Below the pieces are notes generated by a model, which was not told the DNA's origin, did no database searches, and worked only from the letters and a program-made list of their open reading frames with translations. A DNA stretch of 57,031 nucleotides from Treponema sp. UBA6852 (lineage in GTDB: Bacteria; Spirochaetota; Spirochaetia; Treponematales; Treponemataceae), in the NCBI GenBank assembly GCA_002449305.1, contig DKDI01000044.1, positions 1 to 57,031 of the forward strand, given 5' to 3'. This document shows, piece after piece, positions 49,429-57,031 of this stretch (the stretch's first letter is position 1; each line of letters begins with the position of its first letter). Position numbers and translations under genes: made by a program.

Positions 49429-52400
49429 TTTCGTTCTCCTTGTCAAAACCAGCGCCTACTTTGTCAATAAGCTCCTGATCACGTTCAGTAAGGGCAATCT
49501 GCTTGCCTTTGTCATCATAAATAGTAAAGTCCAACGCAAGTCCACGAAGTTCCTGAACCAAAACATTGAATGATTCCGGCACTCCAATTGGAGCAGTTGG
49601 CTCACCCTTGACAATCGACTCATAAACTTTAGAACGTCCGTTCATATCATCAGATTTGATTGTCATCATTTCCTGCAATGTATTTGCAGCGCCATAAGCC
49701 TCAAGTGCCCAAACTTCCATTTCTCCAAGACGCTGACCACCAAACTGGGCTTTTCCTCCCAATGGCTGCTGTGTAACAAGAGAATAAGGACCTGTTGAAC
49801 GAGCGTGCATCTTGTCGTCAACCAAGTGGTGAAGCTTCATAAAGTATATAACACCAACGAAGATTGGGTTCAGGAAAGGCTCGCCTGTAAATCCGTCGTG
49901 CACAATCTGCTTACAGTCCGGCGAAAGTCCAGCCTGAACAAGTTTTTCTGCAATCTGCTCCTGACTAGGTGTCTGGAACGCAGGCGAATTGTACCATTCA
50001 TTCAAAACAAGACCGGCTCTTCCAAGCTCAGATTCCATAATCTGTCCAATATTCATGCGCGAAGGAACACCAAGAGGGTTCAAGCAAACATCGAGCGGAG
50101 TTCCATCCTCAAGGTAAGGCATATCCTCAACAGGAAGAATGCGTGCAACAACACCTTTGTTTCCGTGGCGTCCGGCCATCTTATCACCAACAACAAGCTT
50201 GCGTTTGTCTGCGATAATAACTTTTACCTGCTCATCTACGCCAGGCTGAAGCTCATCGCCTTCACTTCTCTTAAGACGCTGAATGTCAATTACAACGCCC
50301 TGAACTCCATGAGGAAGTTTAAGTGAAGAGTCGCGGACTTCTTTTGCCTTTTCACCGAAAATAGAATTCAAAAGCTTGAATTCCGGTGTAGTTTCAGTTT
50401 CGCTTTTTGGAGTAACTTTTCCAACAAGAATATCTCCGGAGCGGACTTTTGCGCCGATGCGGACAATTCCTTCAGAGTCGAGATTGTCAAGAATCTTTTC
50501 TGAAGTGTTTGGAATGTCGCGTGTAATGCGCTCTGGTCCAAGTTTTGTTTCGCGGATTTCAGTCTGGAACTCGTGGATATGAACAGAAGTATACATATCC
50601 TCTTTTACAACGCGCTGACTGATCAAAACAGCATCCTCGTAGTTGTATCCATTCCACGGAACAAATCCAACAAGAATATTGCGTCCCAATGCAAGCTCGC
50701 CGTTGAAAGTAGCAGGACCGTCTGCGATGACTCCGCCAACTTCAACGTGCTCGCCAACCTGAACTGTAGGACGCTGATGATTTACAGTATCGCTGTTTGT
50801 CTTCTGATATTTGAGCAACGGATATTCATCAAATACATCGCCTTTGACTCCATCCGGCTTAATTTTAATAAGATCGCTTTCAACCCATTTTACAGTTCCA
50901 GCACGGCGGGCTTTTGTAAGAACTCCAGAATCGTAAGCTGTCTTCTGCTCCATTCCAGTACCAACATGAGGAGGCTCCGGGAACAAAAGCGGAACAGCCT
51001 GACGCTGCATGTTACAACCCATCAACGCGCGGTTAGCATCGTCATGCTCAAGGAACGGAACAAGAGAAGCTGAAACAGAAATTACCTGGCGCGGTGAAAC
51101 GTCCATATACTGAATGTCTTTTGGAGAACGGCTTGTGTAATCTCCACGGTGGCGGCAAGAAACCAAGTCTGTAGGGAACGAACCGTCAGCCTTCATTCCT
51201 TCTGTAACCTGACCAACATAGTATTTATCTTCATCCATTGGATCAAGATATTCAACTTCATTAGTCGCCTTTCCATTTACAACTTTGCGGTAAGGCTCTT
51301 CAAGGAATCCATATTCATTTACGCGGGTAAAAATAGCAAGAGAAACAATAAGACCGATATTCGGACCTTCAGGAGTTTCAATAGGACACATTCGTCCATA
51401 ATGAGTATAGTGAACGTCGCGAACTTCAAAGCCTGCTCTGTCACGTGAAAGACCGCCCGGTCCCAATGCGTTAAGACGGCGTTTATGAGTAAGTTCTGCA
51501 AGCGGATTACACTGATCCATGAACTGAGAAAGCTGGCTTGAACCAAAAAACTCACGGATAGAAGAAATGATCGGCTTTATAGAAATCAAGTCGCCTGGCT
51601 TAAGAGTTTCTGTTTCCTTTAAGTTCATGCGGTCCTTTGCAATACGCTCCATGCGTGCAAAAGCTGTCTTGAACTGGTTTGTAAGAAGCTCGCCAACAGA
51701 ACGAACACGGCGGCGTCCCAAGTGGTCAATATCATCGAGAGGTTCATCGCCAATGTAAACTTCTATAAGATGCTTCATTGTGTTGATGATGTCTTCCTTT
51801 GTAAGAGTTACATCTTCAACTGGCTCTTTATAGTCAAATTTTTTATTAAGCTTGTAGCGTCCAACACGTCCCAAGTCGTAGCGGCGGACACTAAAGAACA
51901 TAGTTGTAAGGTCGCGTTCTGCAGCCTCAACAGTAATCGGCTCGCCCGGCATCAATACAGCGTAAACTTTTGAAAGGCACTCTTCCTTTGTAGGCTCATC
52001 CGCTGTAGAAGAACCTTCCTTGGAGAATACAATTTCTTCACGCTCAAAGCAGTTCACAATCATTTCGCTGTCCAAAGAGGGATTTTTTTCCTCTTTGTCG
52101 TCAGGGCGTTTTTTCATGTTGAACTTTATTACATTTATTTCCTTGATTCCGTTTGCAACAAGGTCATCAATATCATGCGGATGAAGCTTGTCTCCTGCTC
52201 GGAACAACTTTTTTTCTTCACCGGTTTCTTCATCTTTTATGATTACTGGTTTTCCAAGAACTCTTCCTGAAAGCTCGTCACGTTTTTCTGCATCTGAAGG
52301 AATTTTTACATCTTCCGTAACATAGAAGCAATTTATAATTTCTTCACGTGTCGAATATCCAAGCGCGCGGAGAAAAATTGTTCCCAAGATTTTTTTCTTG

Positions 52401-52978
52401 CGGTCAATTTTTGCGTAAATAAGTTCTTTTTTCTGGTCGATTTCAAATTCAAGCCAAGAACCGCGGTAAGGAATTATGCGGCTAGACAAAACGCCCTTGT
52501 CGCGCTGAAAAATAACTCCAGGCGAACGGTGAATCTGGCTTACAACAACGCGTTCTGCTCCATTGATAACGAAAGTTCCCCTGTCTGTCATAAGAGGAAC
52601 ATCGCCCATGTAAATATCTTTTTGGAGAATAGCTCCAGTTTCTTTAAAATTAAGATTGATGCGGGCTTTTAAAGGAACTGCATAAGAAACACCTTTTTTC
52701 TTGCATTCCTGTTCAGTGAATTTCATGCCATCGTAGTCAAGCTCATAAAATTCATATTCAAGCGACATATCACCAGCCGGACTTTCAATAGGGAAAGTTG
52801 AAGTGAAAACTTCCTGAAGTCCTTGATTTAAAAGCGGCTCACCTTTTTCAATTCTGTCTTTTTGAATGAATTCTTCATAGGAAGAAAGCTGAATGTCGAT
52901 AAGATTAGGAAGCTCCATGAAATCCTGGATGTCTTTTCCTATGTACTGGCGAACAATTTTCTTGCTCTTTGCGAACAT
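49421..52978 (-). CDS. rpoB: DNA-directed RNA polymerase beta subunit
   Basis: A 1185-residue subunit. The rifampicin region is FFGSSQLSQFMDQCNPL, then HKRRLNALGPGGL, with Asn503 at the place of E. coli Ser531 and Cys in place of Asn518. Other landmarks are DVHYTHYGRMCPIETPEGPN, VLISQRVVKEDMYTS, VADKRKL-type KVIIADKRKLVVGDKMAGRHGNKG and the C-terminal LGEMEVWALEAYGAA. The ATG at 52978 follows AGAGG; a TTG directly before it is not needed. Confidence 0.98.
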   Translation of the reverse strand: MFAKSKKIVRQYIGKDIQDFMELPNLIDIQLSSYEEFIQKDRIEKGEPLLNQGLQEVFTSTFPIESPAGDMSLEYEFYELDYDGMKFTEQECKKKGVSYAVPLKARINLNFKETGAILQKDIYMGDVPLMTDRGTFVINGAERVVVSQIHRSPGVIFQRDKGVLSSRIIPYRGSWLEFEIDQKKELIYAKIDRKKKILGTIFLRALGYSTREEIINCFYVTEDVKIPSDAEKRDELSGRVLGKPVIIKDEETGEEKKLFRAGDKLHPHDIDDLVANGIKEINVIKFNMKKRPDDKEEKNPSLDSEMIVNCFEREEIVFSKEGSSTADEPTKEECLSKVYAVLMPGEPITVEAAERDLTTMFFSVRRYDLGRVGRYKLNKKFDYKEPVEDVTLTKEDIINTMKHLIEVYIGDEPLDDIDHLGRRRVRSVGELLTNQFKTAFARMERIAKDRMNLKETETLKPGDLISIKPIISSIREFFGSSQLSQFMDQCNPLAELTHKRRLNALGPGGLSRDRAGFEVRDVHYTHYGRMCPIETPEGPNIGLIVSLAIFTRVNEYGFLEEPYRKVVNGKATNEVEYLDPMDEDKYYVGQVTEGMKADGSFPTDLVSCRHRGDYTSRSPKDIQYMDVSPRQVISVSASLVPFLEHDDANRALMGCNMQRQAVPLLFPEPPHVGTGMEQKTAYDSGVLTKARRAGTVKWVESDLIKIKPDGVKGDVFDEYPLLKYQKTNSDTVNHQRPTVQVGEHVEVGGVIADGPATFNGELALGRNILVGFVPWNGYNYEDAVLISQRVVKEDMYTSVHIHEFQTEIRETKLGPERITRDIPNTSEKILDNLDSEGIVRIGAKVRSGDILVGKVTPKSETETTPEFKLLNSIFGEKAKEVRDSSLKLPHGVQGVVIDIQRLKRSEGDELQPGVDEQVKVIIADKRKLVVGDKMAGRHGNKGVVARILPVEDMPYLEDGTPLDVCLNPLGVPSRMNIGQIMESELGRAGLVLNEWYNSPAFQTPSQEQIAEKLVQAGLSPDCKQIVHDGFTGEPFLNPIFVGVIYFMKLHHLVDDKMHARSTGPYSLVTQQPLGGKAQFGGQRLGEMEVWALEAYGAANTLQEMMTIKSDDMNGRSKVYESIVKGEPTAPIGVPESFNVLVQELRGLALDFTIYDDKGKQIALTERDQELIDKVGAGFDKENENA

Positions 52979-53135
52979 CAAATACCTCTTTAGGGGTTAT
53001 GAACTGGTACGCCCAAACCGCTACAAGCAAAGACTTTGCTCAGCACGAGAAAAAGCGCCCTATCGGAAATCTCTGTCCCGGCAGATTTGTTTTTATTTTC
53101 AAGCCAACCTGCAGGCTCTTTTGACAACAAAAGCC

Positions 53136-53161
53136 TCAGGAAAAGGAAAACCTTTCCCTGA
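53136..53161 (-). promoter_or_regulatory. Hairpin in the rplL-rpoB spacer (attenuator or processing site)
   Basis: On the minus strand, TCAGGGAAAGG pairs with CCTTTTCCTGA (one wobble) around a TTTT loop. A weak T-rich stretch (GGCTTTTGTTG) follows. It sits in the ~240-base rplL-rpoB gap, the place where other bacteria attenuate read-through into rpoBC. Confidence 0.65.
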
Positions 53162-53218
53162 AGCTAGAGTTCAAGTTTTATAAATATCTTGAAGAAAAAC
53201 AATCAAGCATCTGCCAGA

Positions 53219-53593
53219 TTATTTCTTGCTAACTTTTCCACCAGCAGCAGTGATGTCTGCGATAAGCTTGTCAGCATCAGCCTTAGATACTCCCTCTTTA
53301 ACAACCTGTGGAGCACCAGTAACGATTGCCATTGCTTCTTTAAGACCAAGACCTGTTGCAGCCTTAACAGCCTTAATAACATCCATCTTCTTTGCTGGAT
53401 CAATAGATTCAAGAGTAACAGTAAATTCTGTCTGCTCTTCTTCAGCTGCCGCTGCTGGACCTGCTGCTACTGCTACAGGTGCTGCTGCAGAAACACCGAA
53501 TTTTTCTTCCATTGCTTTTACGAGATCAGCTGCCTGCTGAACTGTCATGTTTGCAATTGCTTCAAGAATTTCATCATTTGTAAGAGCTGCCAT
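53219..53593 (-). CDS. rplL: 50S ribosomal protein L7/L12
   Basis: A 124-residue stalk protein. The N-terminal dimer helix pair (ALTNDEILEAIANMTVQQAADLV), Ala-rich hinge (~37-52) and C-terminal GTPase-contact domain (AGGKVSKK end; IKAVKAATGLGLKEA) are complete. The ATG at 53593 has CGGAG upstream. It is separated from rplJ by a 166-base spacer. Confidence 0.97.
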   Translation of the reverse strand: MAALTNDEILEAIANMTVQQAADLVKAMEEKFGVSAAAPVAVAAGPAAAAEEEQTEFTVTLESIDPAKKMDVIKAVKAATGLGLKEAMAIVTGAPQVVKEGVSKADADKLIADITAAGGKVSKK

Positions 53594-53759
53594 ATTGTCT
53601 TCTCCGTAATCAAATATGATTAGTAATTTCCGTGCAGATAAAAACAAACTGTTTCTAAACCCTGCATCGGTTTGTCTGCGGACAGTCGACAGCTATGAAG
53701 CCTGACCGCAGGGAAAAATTCCGCTCTGGGCATCGCAAAAAGCATTTGCCCTACTGAAT

Positions 53760-54356
53760 TTACTCAGCTGCTGGAGCTGGAGCCGCTTCGGCTGCTGGAG
53801 CCTCTGCCGCAGGAGCTGCCTCTTCCGCTTTTGGAGCTGCAGAAGCCGGACCTTCTTTTTCCAGTTTTTCAACATATGCTTGCAATGTTCCGGCAAGTTT
53901 TCTTGCAGGTCCATTGATTGCAGACATAAGCATTGCGATAAGCTGTTTCTTTCCAGGGAGTTTTGCAAACGCCTCGATTTTTGCAGCATCATAAAGCTCG
54001 TCTTCTACCCATGCGCCTTTTACAACGAGAGCTGGAGCTTCTTTTGCAAAGTCAAACAAAACTTTTGCAGATTCATTAGCCTCTTCCTTGATCATGGCAA
54101 TAGCCGTTGGTCCAGAAAGATACTGAGCAACTGCATCATTCTTCATTTCGTCAAAAGCTACACGCGCAAAGTTATTCTTGATAACCTTGAACTGTGAATT
54201 CTTTTCGCGCAAAGAATGGCGGAGCTTTGAAATCTGCTCAACAGTAAGTCCTCTGTATTCAACAAAGATAAAATCTTTATATTCACTAAGAACTTTCTTT
54301 GCTTCTTCAATAGCCTGTGCTTTGCTAGGCTGAATCTTTTTTGCCAAAATAGCCAT
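53760..54356 (-). CDS. rplJ: 50S ribosomal protein L10
   Basis: A 198-residue stalk-base protein. FVEYRGLTVEQISKLRHSLREKN and LSGPTAIAM are L10 signatures, followed by the helical L12-binding end (RKLAGTLQAYVEKLEKEG). Residues ~172-198 are an extra Ala/Pro/Glu-rich tail. Its ATG overlaps the rplA stop by one base (TAATG). Confidence 0.96.
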   Translation of the reverse strand: MAILAKKIQPSKAQAIEEAKKVLSEYKDFIFVEYRGLTVEQISKLRHSLREKNSQFKVIKNNFARVAFDEMKNDAVAQYLSGPTAIAMIKEEANESAKVLFDFAKEAPALVVKGAWVEDELYDAAKIEAFAKLPGKKQLIAMLMSAINGPARKLAGTLQAYVEKLEKEGPASAAPKAEEAAPAAEAPAAEAAPAPAAE

Positions 54357-55033
54357 TATTCTGCCTCCTTAAAGTCAATCCAAACGCCAGGTCCCATTGA
54401 AGAACTGATTGAAACAGAACGTACAAATCCAATTTTTGCATCAGCTGGCTTTTTGCGCTCAAGTTCTGTGAGGAAAACTTTTACGTTTTCAGCTGTGTCT
54501 TTTGAATCCATAGAAACTTTTCCAACAGGAATATGAACAACACCAGTCTTGTCTGCGCGGAATTCTGTACGTCCTTTTTTAAGTTCAGCGACAGCCTGCG
54601 CAATGTTTGGTGTTACAGTTCCTGTCTTAGGGTTAGGCATAAGACCTTTGCGTCCCAAAACCATACCAAGACGACCAACGTCTTTCATCATGTCTGGAGT
54701 AGCAACAGCAACATCAAAATCAAGCCAGCCGCCCTTTACTTTCTCAATGTACTCTGTACCTGCATAAGTTGCACCTGCATCAAGAGCTTCTTTTACACGG
54801 TCATCTTTACAGAAAACAAGAACGCGTTTTTCAGCAGTAAACTGATGCGGGAATACAAGAGTATCGCGTACAGTCTGGTTTTTTTCCAGTTTAAGGGAAA
54901 CTGAAAGCTCAACTGTTTCATCGAACTTTACATAGTGAAGATCTTTTACAAGCTGGCAAGCTTCTGAAATTCCATAAGCCTTTGCCGGATCATATTTCTT
55001 CAATGATTCGCGGTATTTCTTTCCGTGCTTCAT
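54356..55033 (-). CDS. rplA: 50S ribosomal protein L1
   Basis: A 225-residue protein of the mobile L1 stalk. VFPHQFTAEKRVLVF-type strand, LMPNPKTGTVTPNIAQAV and FRADKTGVVHIPVGKVS are diagnostic. L1 represses its own operon in many bacteria by binding the rplK leader, and a matching hairpin lies upstream of rplK. It starts with a one-base overlap on rplK (TAATG). Confidence 0.97.
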   Translation of the reverse strand: MKHGKKYRESLKKYDPAKAYGISEACQLVKDLHYVKFDETVELSVSLKLEKNQTVRDTLVFPHQFTAEKRVLVFCKDDRVKEALDAGATYAGTEYIEKVKGGWLDFDVAVATPDMMKDVGRLGMVLGRKGLMPNPKTGTVTPNIAQAVAELKKGRTEFRADKTGVVHIPVGKVSMDSKDTAENVKVFLTELERKKPADAKIGFVRSVSISSSMGPGVWIDFKEAE

Positions 55034-55467
55034 TATTCAGCCTCCACTTCTACGCCCATACTGCGAGCAGTACCAGCGATGATTTTCTTAGCAGCCTCAA
55101 TGTCGTTTGCATTAAGATCAGGAAGTTTCTGTTTTGCAATTTCTTCAAGAGACGCCTTTGAAAGTTTTCCAACCTTGTTACGAAGCGGGTTTCCAGAGCC
55201 TTTCTGGATTCCAACAGCCTTCTTAATAAGAACAGCTGCAGGAGGAGTCTTGAGAATAAATGTGTAAGATTTGTCCTGATAGACAGTGATGACTACAGGG
55301 ATAATAAGTCCCTTTTCCATGCTCTTTGTGCGGTCATTGAATTCCTGAACGAACTTAGGCGCAGAAACTCCGTGAGGTCCAAGAGCCGGTCCAATAGGTG
55401 GAGCTGGTGTAGCAGCGCCGGCAGGGCACTGAAGTTTAATAACAGCTGTAACCTTCTTTGTGGCCAT
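55033..55467 (-). CDS. rplK: 50S ribosomal protein L11
   Basis: A 144-residue GTPase-centre protein. VIKLQCPAGAATPAPPIGPALGPHGV, FNDRTKSMEKG, PPAAVLIKKAVG and AKKIIAGTARSMGVEVE fit L11. The ATG at 55467 has AAGGAG upstream; the frame remains open 30 bases further but without a suitable start site. Confidence 0.98.
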   Translation of the reverse strand: MATKKVTAVIKLQCPAGAATPAPPIGPALGPHGVSAPKFVQEFNDRTKSMEKGLIIPVVITVYQDKSYTFILKTPPAAVLIKKAVGIQKGSGNPLRNKVGKLSKASLEEIAKQKLPDLNANDIEAAKKIIAGTARSMGVEVEAE

Positions 55468-55491
55468 AATGTATCTCCTTACATTGGTGGT

Positions 55492-55512
55492 GGGCATCAG
55501 ATTTTCTGACCC
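55492..55512 (-). promoter_or_regulatory. Candidate L1-binding autoregulatory hairpin in the rplK leader
   Basis: On the minus strand, GGG-GTCAGA, an AA-rich loop, TCTGA-TG-CCC folds into a hairpin whose 3' side reads GATGCCC. This resembles the known L1 mRNA/rRNA site, a stem with an asymmetric loop and GATGCC on one strand. It ends about 25 bases before the rplK start. Confidence 0.6.
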
Positions 55513-55558
55513 CTAGCGAAATGCCTATGTCCAACGGACTTGCACTTCTCCCAAATTA

Positions 55559-55583
55559 AGAAAAAAGCATTCATTGCGAATGC
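55559..55583 (-). terminator. Terminator between nusG and rplK
   Basis: Minus-strand GCATTC/GAATGC with a five-base loop, followed by TTTTTTCTTAA. It is a short but standard intrinsic terminator about 80 bases past nusG. Confidence 0.72.
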
Positions 55584-55663
55584 AAAATTCTATCAAACAT
55601 CAGAGCCAGCTTTAAAAATGCTGCTTAAAACTGGCATAAAACTGCTTAACTGAAAAGAGCAGC

Positions 55664-56221
55664 TTATATTTTTTCAACTTGAAGAACATCAACTTCAACA
55701 GGAGTTGCTCTTCCAAAAATCTGAACATTAACACGAAGCTTGTTCTTTTCTGTATTTATGTCTTCGATAGCTCCGCTGAAAGTTGCAAAAGGACCTTCTG
55801 TGATTTTTACAGTCTCGCCGACTTCAAAATTCTGCTTAATGCGAACCTGTTTTTCACCTTTAAGCTCGCCAGCCATCTGCAAGATATTTTTTGCTTCTTC
55901 TGTGGAAATTGGACGCGGTTTTTCAGAAGGCTTAACACCAACAAAACCTGTTACACCCTGAACGCGGCGAATTAAAGAGCAGGTGTTCTTCCATCCAATC
56001 TGCGGAAGATCCATTTCAATCATAATGTAGCCAGGAAGAATCAAGTTGTTGCGGACGTGTTTTTTTCCATTTGAAATTTCAACAACTTCTTCCATTGGAA
56101 CTTTTACTTGAAAAACAACATTTGAATCAAGTTTCTGCTCTGTGAGCATAGTTGCCAATGTTCTTTGAATTTTCTGCTCGTAGCCTGAATAAGTCTGAAG
56201 AATATACCAGCTTCTTGCCAT
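55664..56221 (-). CDS. nusG: Transcription elongation/antitermination factor NusG
   Basis: A 185-residue protein. The NGN domain (SWYILQTYSGYEQKIQRTL; LILPGYIMIEMDL; VTGFVGVKPSEKPRPIS) is followed by the KOW domain (~130-160, FEVGETVKITEGPFATFSGAIEDI). NusG links RNA polymerase to Rho or to ribosomal S10. It lies nine bases after secE, and the ATG follows AGGGGA. Confidence 0.97.
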   Translation of the reverse strand: MARSWYILQTYSGYEQKIQRTLATMLTEQKLDSNVVFQVKVPMEEVVEISNGKKHVRNNLILPGYIMIEMDLPQIGWKNTCSLIRRVQGVTGFVGVKPSEKPRPISTEEAKNILQMAGELKGEKQVRIKQNFEVGETVKITEGPFATFSGAIEDINTEKNKLRVNVQIFGRATPVEVDVLQVEKI

Positions 56222-56230
56222 TTGATTCCC

Positions 56231-56410
56231 CTAGAATACGAGGCGAAGGCCTTCTGTAAACAGCCAGTCAAGAAGACCAAGAATCAATGCAACAATAATT
56301 GTAGAGATGAAAACAACTTTTGTAGAAGAAAGAACGTCGGTGCGTGTAGGCCAAGTTACTTTTCTAAGCTCTCCGGCACATTCTTTAAAAAACTGAAAAA
56401 TCTTTTTCAT
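56231..56410 (-). CDS. secE: Protein translocase subunit SecE
   Basis: A 59-residue, single-helix SecE. FKECAGELRKVTWPTRTDVLSST is the family motif and a hydrophobic helix of ~20 residues follows. The start is the ATG at 56410, eight bases after AGGA. The frame stays open upstream through tRNA-Trp, but that part is tRNA sequence and not coding. Confidence 0.95.
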   Translation of the reverse strand: MKKIFQFFKECAGELRKVTWPTRTDVLSSTKVVFISTIIVALILGLLDWLFTEGLRLVF

Positions 56411-56436
56411 TTTCATCCTCGTCTTTTGTAAATTAA

Positions 56437-56509
56437 CAGGCCAGGCAGGACTCGAACCCGCGACAACCGGTTTTGGAGACCGGGACTCTACCAACTGAGC
56501 TACTGACCT
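56437..56509 (-). tRNA. tRNA-Trp (anticodon CCA)
   Basis: A 73-base cloverleaf. Acceptor AGGTCAG/CTGGCCT with discriminator G, anticodon stem CCGGT/ACCGG and loop CTCCAAA giving anticodon CCA, and T-arm GCGGGTTCGAGTCCTGC. CCA is not encoded. It lies between rpmG and secE, as is common in bacteria. Confidence 0.97.
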
Positions 56510-56546
56510 AAAATATATACAGCCTCCCTAAAAGAAGGCATATATT

Positions 56547-56723
56547 TTATTTAGCTTTTGTTTCCTTGTGAAGGATTTCTTTGCGGCAGAACGGGCAGTA
56601 CTTGTTCTTTTCAAGCTTGCCAGTGATATTCTTGCGGTTTTTGTATGTTGTGTAATTTTTGCGCTTGCATTCTGTGCACTGCAATGCAATGATTTCTACG
56701 GCTGACTTTTTCTTGCTTGCCAT
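56547..56723 (-). CDS. rpmG: 50S ribosomal protein L33 (zinc-binding type)
   Basis: A 58-residue protein beginning MASKKKSAVEIIALQC. Two Cys pairs, CTEC and CPFC, make it the C+ form, and NYTTYKNRKNITGKLEKNKY is the L33 core. The ATG at 56723 has GGAGC upstream. It lies between tRNA-Thr and tRNA-Trp in the transcript. Confidence 0.97.
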   Translation of the reverse strand: MASKKKSAVEIIALQCTECKRKNYTTYKNRKNITGKLEKNKYCPFCRKEILHKETKAK

Positions 56724-56754
56724 AATATTTGCTCCTCTGTTTTTCTAATCTTAT

Positions 56755-56827
56755 AGCTCCCGAGCGGAATCGGACCGCTGACCTCATCGTTACCAACGAT
56801 GTGCTCTACCGACTGAGCTACAAGAGC
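56755..56827 (-). tRNA. tRNA-Thr (anticodon GGT)
   Basis: A 73-base cloverleaf. Acceptor GCTCTTG/CGGGAGC with discriminator T, anticodon stem CATCG/CGATG and loop TTGGTAA giving anticodon GGT, and T-arm with GGTCCGATTCC. CCA is not encoded. It is the first gene of the tRNA-Thr-rpmG-tRNA-Trp-secE-nusG transcript. Confidence 0.97.
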
Positions 56828-56866
56828 ATAGGGATAATATTCCCTTGAAAAATGGTATGTTTTGGA

Positions 56867-56895
56867 AATATAACTTAATAGAAAAAATATGTCAA
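56867..56895 (-). promoter_or_regulatory. Strong candidate promoter of tRNA-Thr-rpmG-tRNA-Trp-secE-nusG
   Basis: Minus-strand TTGACA (complement of 56890-56895), a 17-base spacer, and TATATT (complement of 56867-56872). The predicted start is ~33 bases before the tRNA-Thr 5' end. Bases 56896-57031 show no gene. Confidence 0.8.
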
Positions 56896-57031
56896 TAAGA
56901 GATTCTTGAATTTGTTGAAATTCAAATAATATTTTTAGAACAATAGGTTGAATATCGAATTTTTATTTCTTTGTCATTCTCGCGCTACGATACGAGAATC
57001 CACTGTAATTTTTTAACAGATTATCAACCGA

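Noticed and set aside
56231..56494. Longer secE reading frame with an 87-residue product
   Set aside because: The N-terminal part is translated tRNA-Trp sequence, and a better ribosome site precedes the ATG at 56410.

Overview
The window reads as a chromosomal segment of a spirochaete, most likely a host-associated Treponema. The DNA is AT-rich. Several proteins carry spirochaete-style relaxed lipoboxes. The large ribosomal/RNA polymerase block matches, from memory, the gene content of the two Treponema pallidum clusters. Biosynthetic and transport genes (shikimate kinase, histidinol phosphatase, a Liv transporter) argue for a less reduced, gut-, rumen- or oral-type species. No rRNA, CRISPR array, prophage, transposase or insertion sequence was seen.

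Region 1 (1-10.5 kb) holds envelope and housekeeping genes. The first is a single-pass membrane LysM protein whose N-terminal ~107 residues look like a free-standing Hsp70/DnaK substrate-binding beta-domain. It is followed by a lytic transglycosylase lipoprotein, a CPA2 cation/proton antiporter with CBS domains, an Nfu-type Fe-S protein coupled to a Cys-tailed SlyD isomerase, then on the minus strand a shikimate-kinase-like protein, an RsmI-like methyltransferase, a TraB-family membrane protein and a TPR lipoprotein.

Region 2 (10.5-23.1 kb) holds an unrecognised membrane-anchored protein, a GH63/trehalase-like glycosidase, a polyphosphate pair (Ppx-HD and Ppk1), divergent infA and dksA, a PHP histidinol phosphatase, a protein with two receiver domains (one degenerate), a DJ-1 family protein, a flavin reductase with a membrane-bound LuxR-type regulator, and tRNA-Ala(GGC). 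Three convergent gene pairs here and in region 1 have overlapping or nearly abutting stop codons.

Region 3 (23.1-28.6 kb) is a branched-chain amino acid ABC transporter operon, livK-livH-livM-livG-livF, ending in a CBS-ACT protein. A terminator hairpin separates livK from livH.

Region 4 (28.6-56.9 kb), all on the minus strand, is the translation/transcription superoperon. In transcription order it runs: promoter, tRNA-Thr, rpmG, tRNA-Trp, secE, nusG, terminator, L1-type leader, rplK-rplA-rplJ-rplL, hairpin, rpoB-rpoC, promoter, rpsL-rpsG, terminator, strong promoter with a ~480-nt structured leader, tuf, hairpin, rpsJ-rplC-D-W-B-rpsS-rplV-rpsC-rplP-rpmC-rpsQ-rplN-X-E-rpsN-H-rplF-R-rpsE-rpmD-rplO-secY-rpmJ-rpsM-rpsK-rpoA-rplQ, a small zinc-ribbon protein, terminator. 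fusA, adk, map and rpsD are absent from this cluster, and infA lies elsewhere in the window. RpoB has Asn at the position of E. coli Ser531, the residue linked to natural rifampicin resistance in spirochaetes.

Coding starts were chosen by Shine-Dalgarno position. Alternative starts include TTG for rpoA, livH and the shikimate-kinase-like gene, and GTG for infA, rpsC, rpsQ, rpsS and the glycosidase. Promoters are sequence matches to -35/-10 consensus only; none is experimentally supported.
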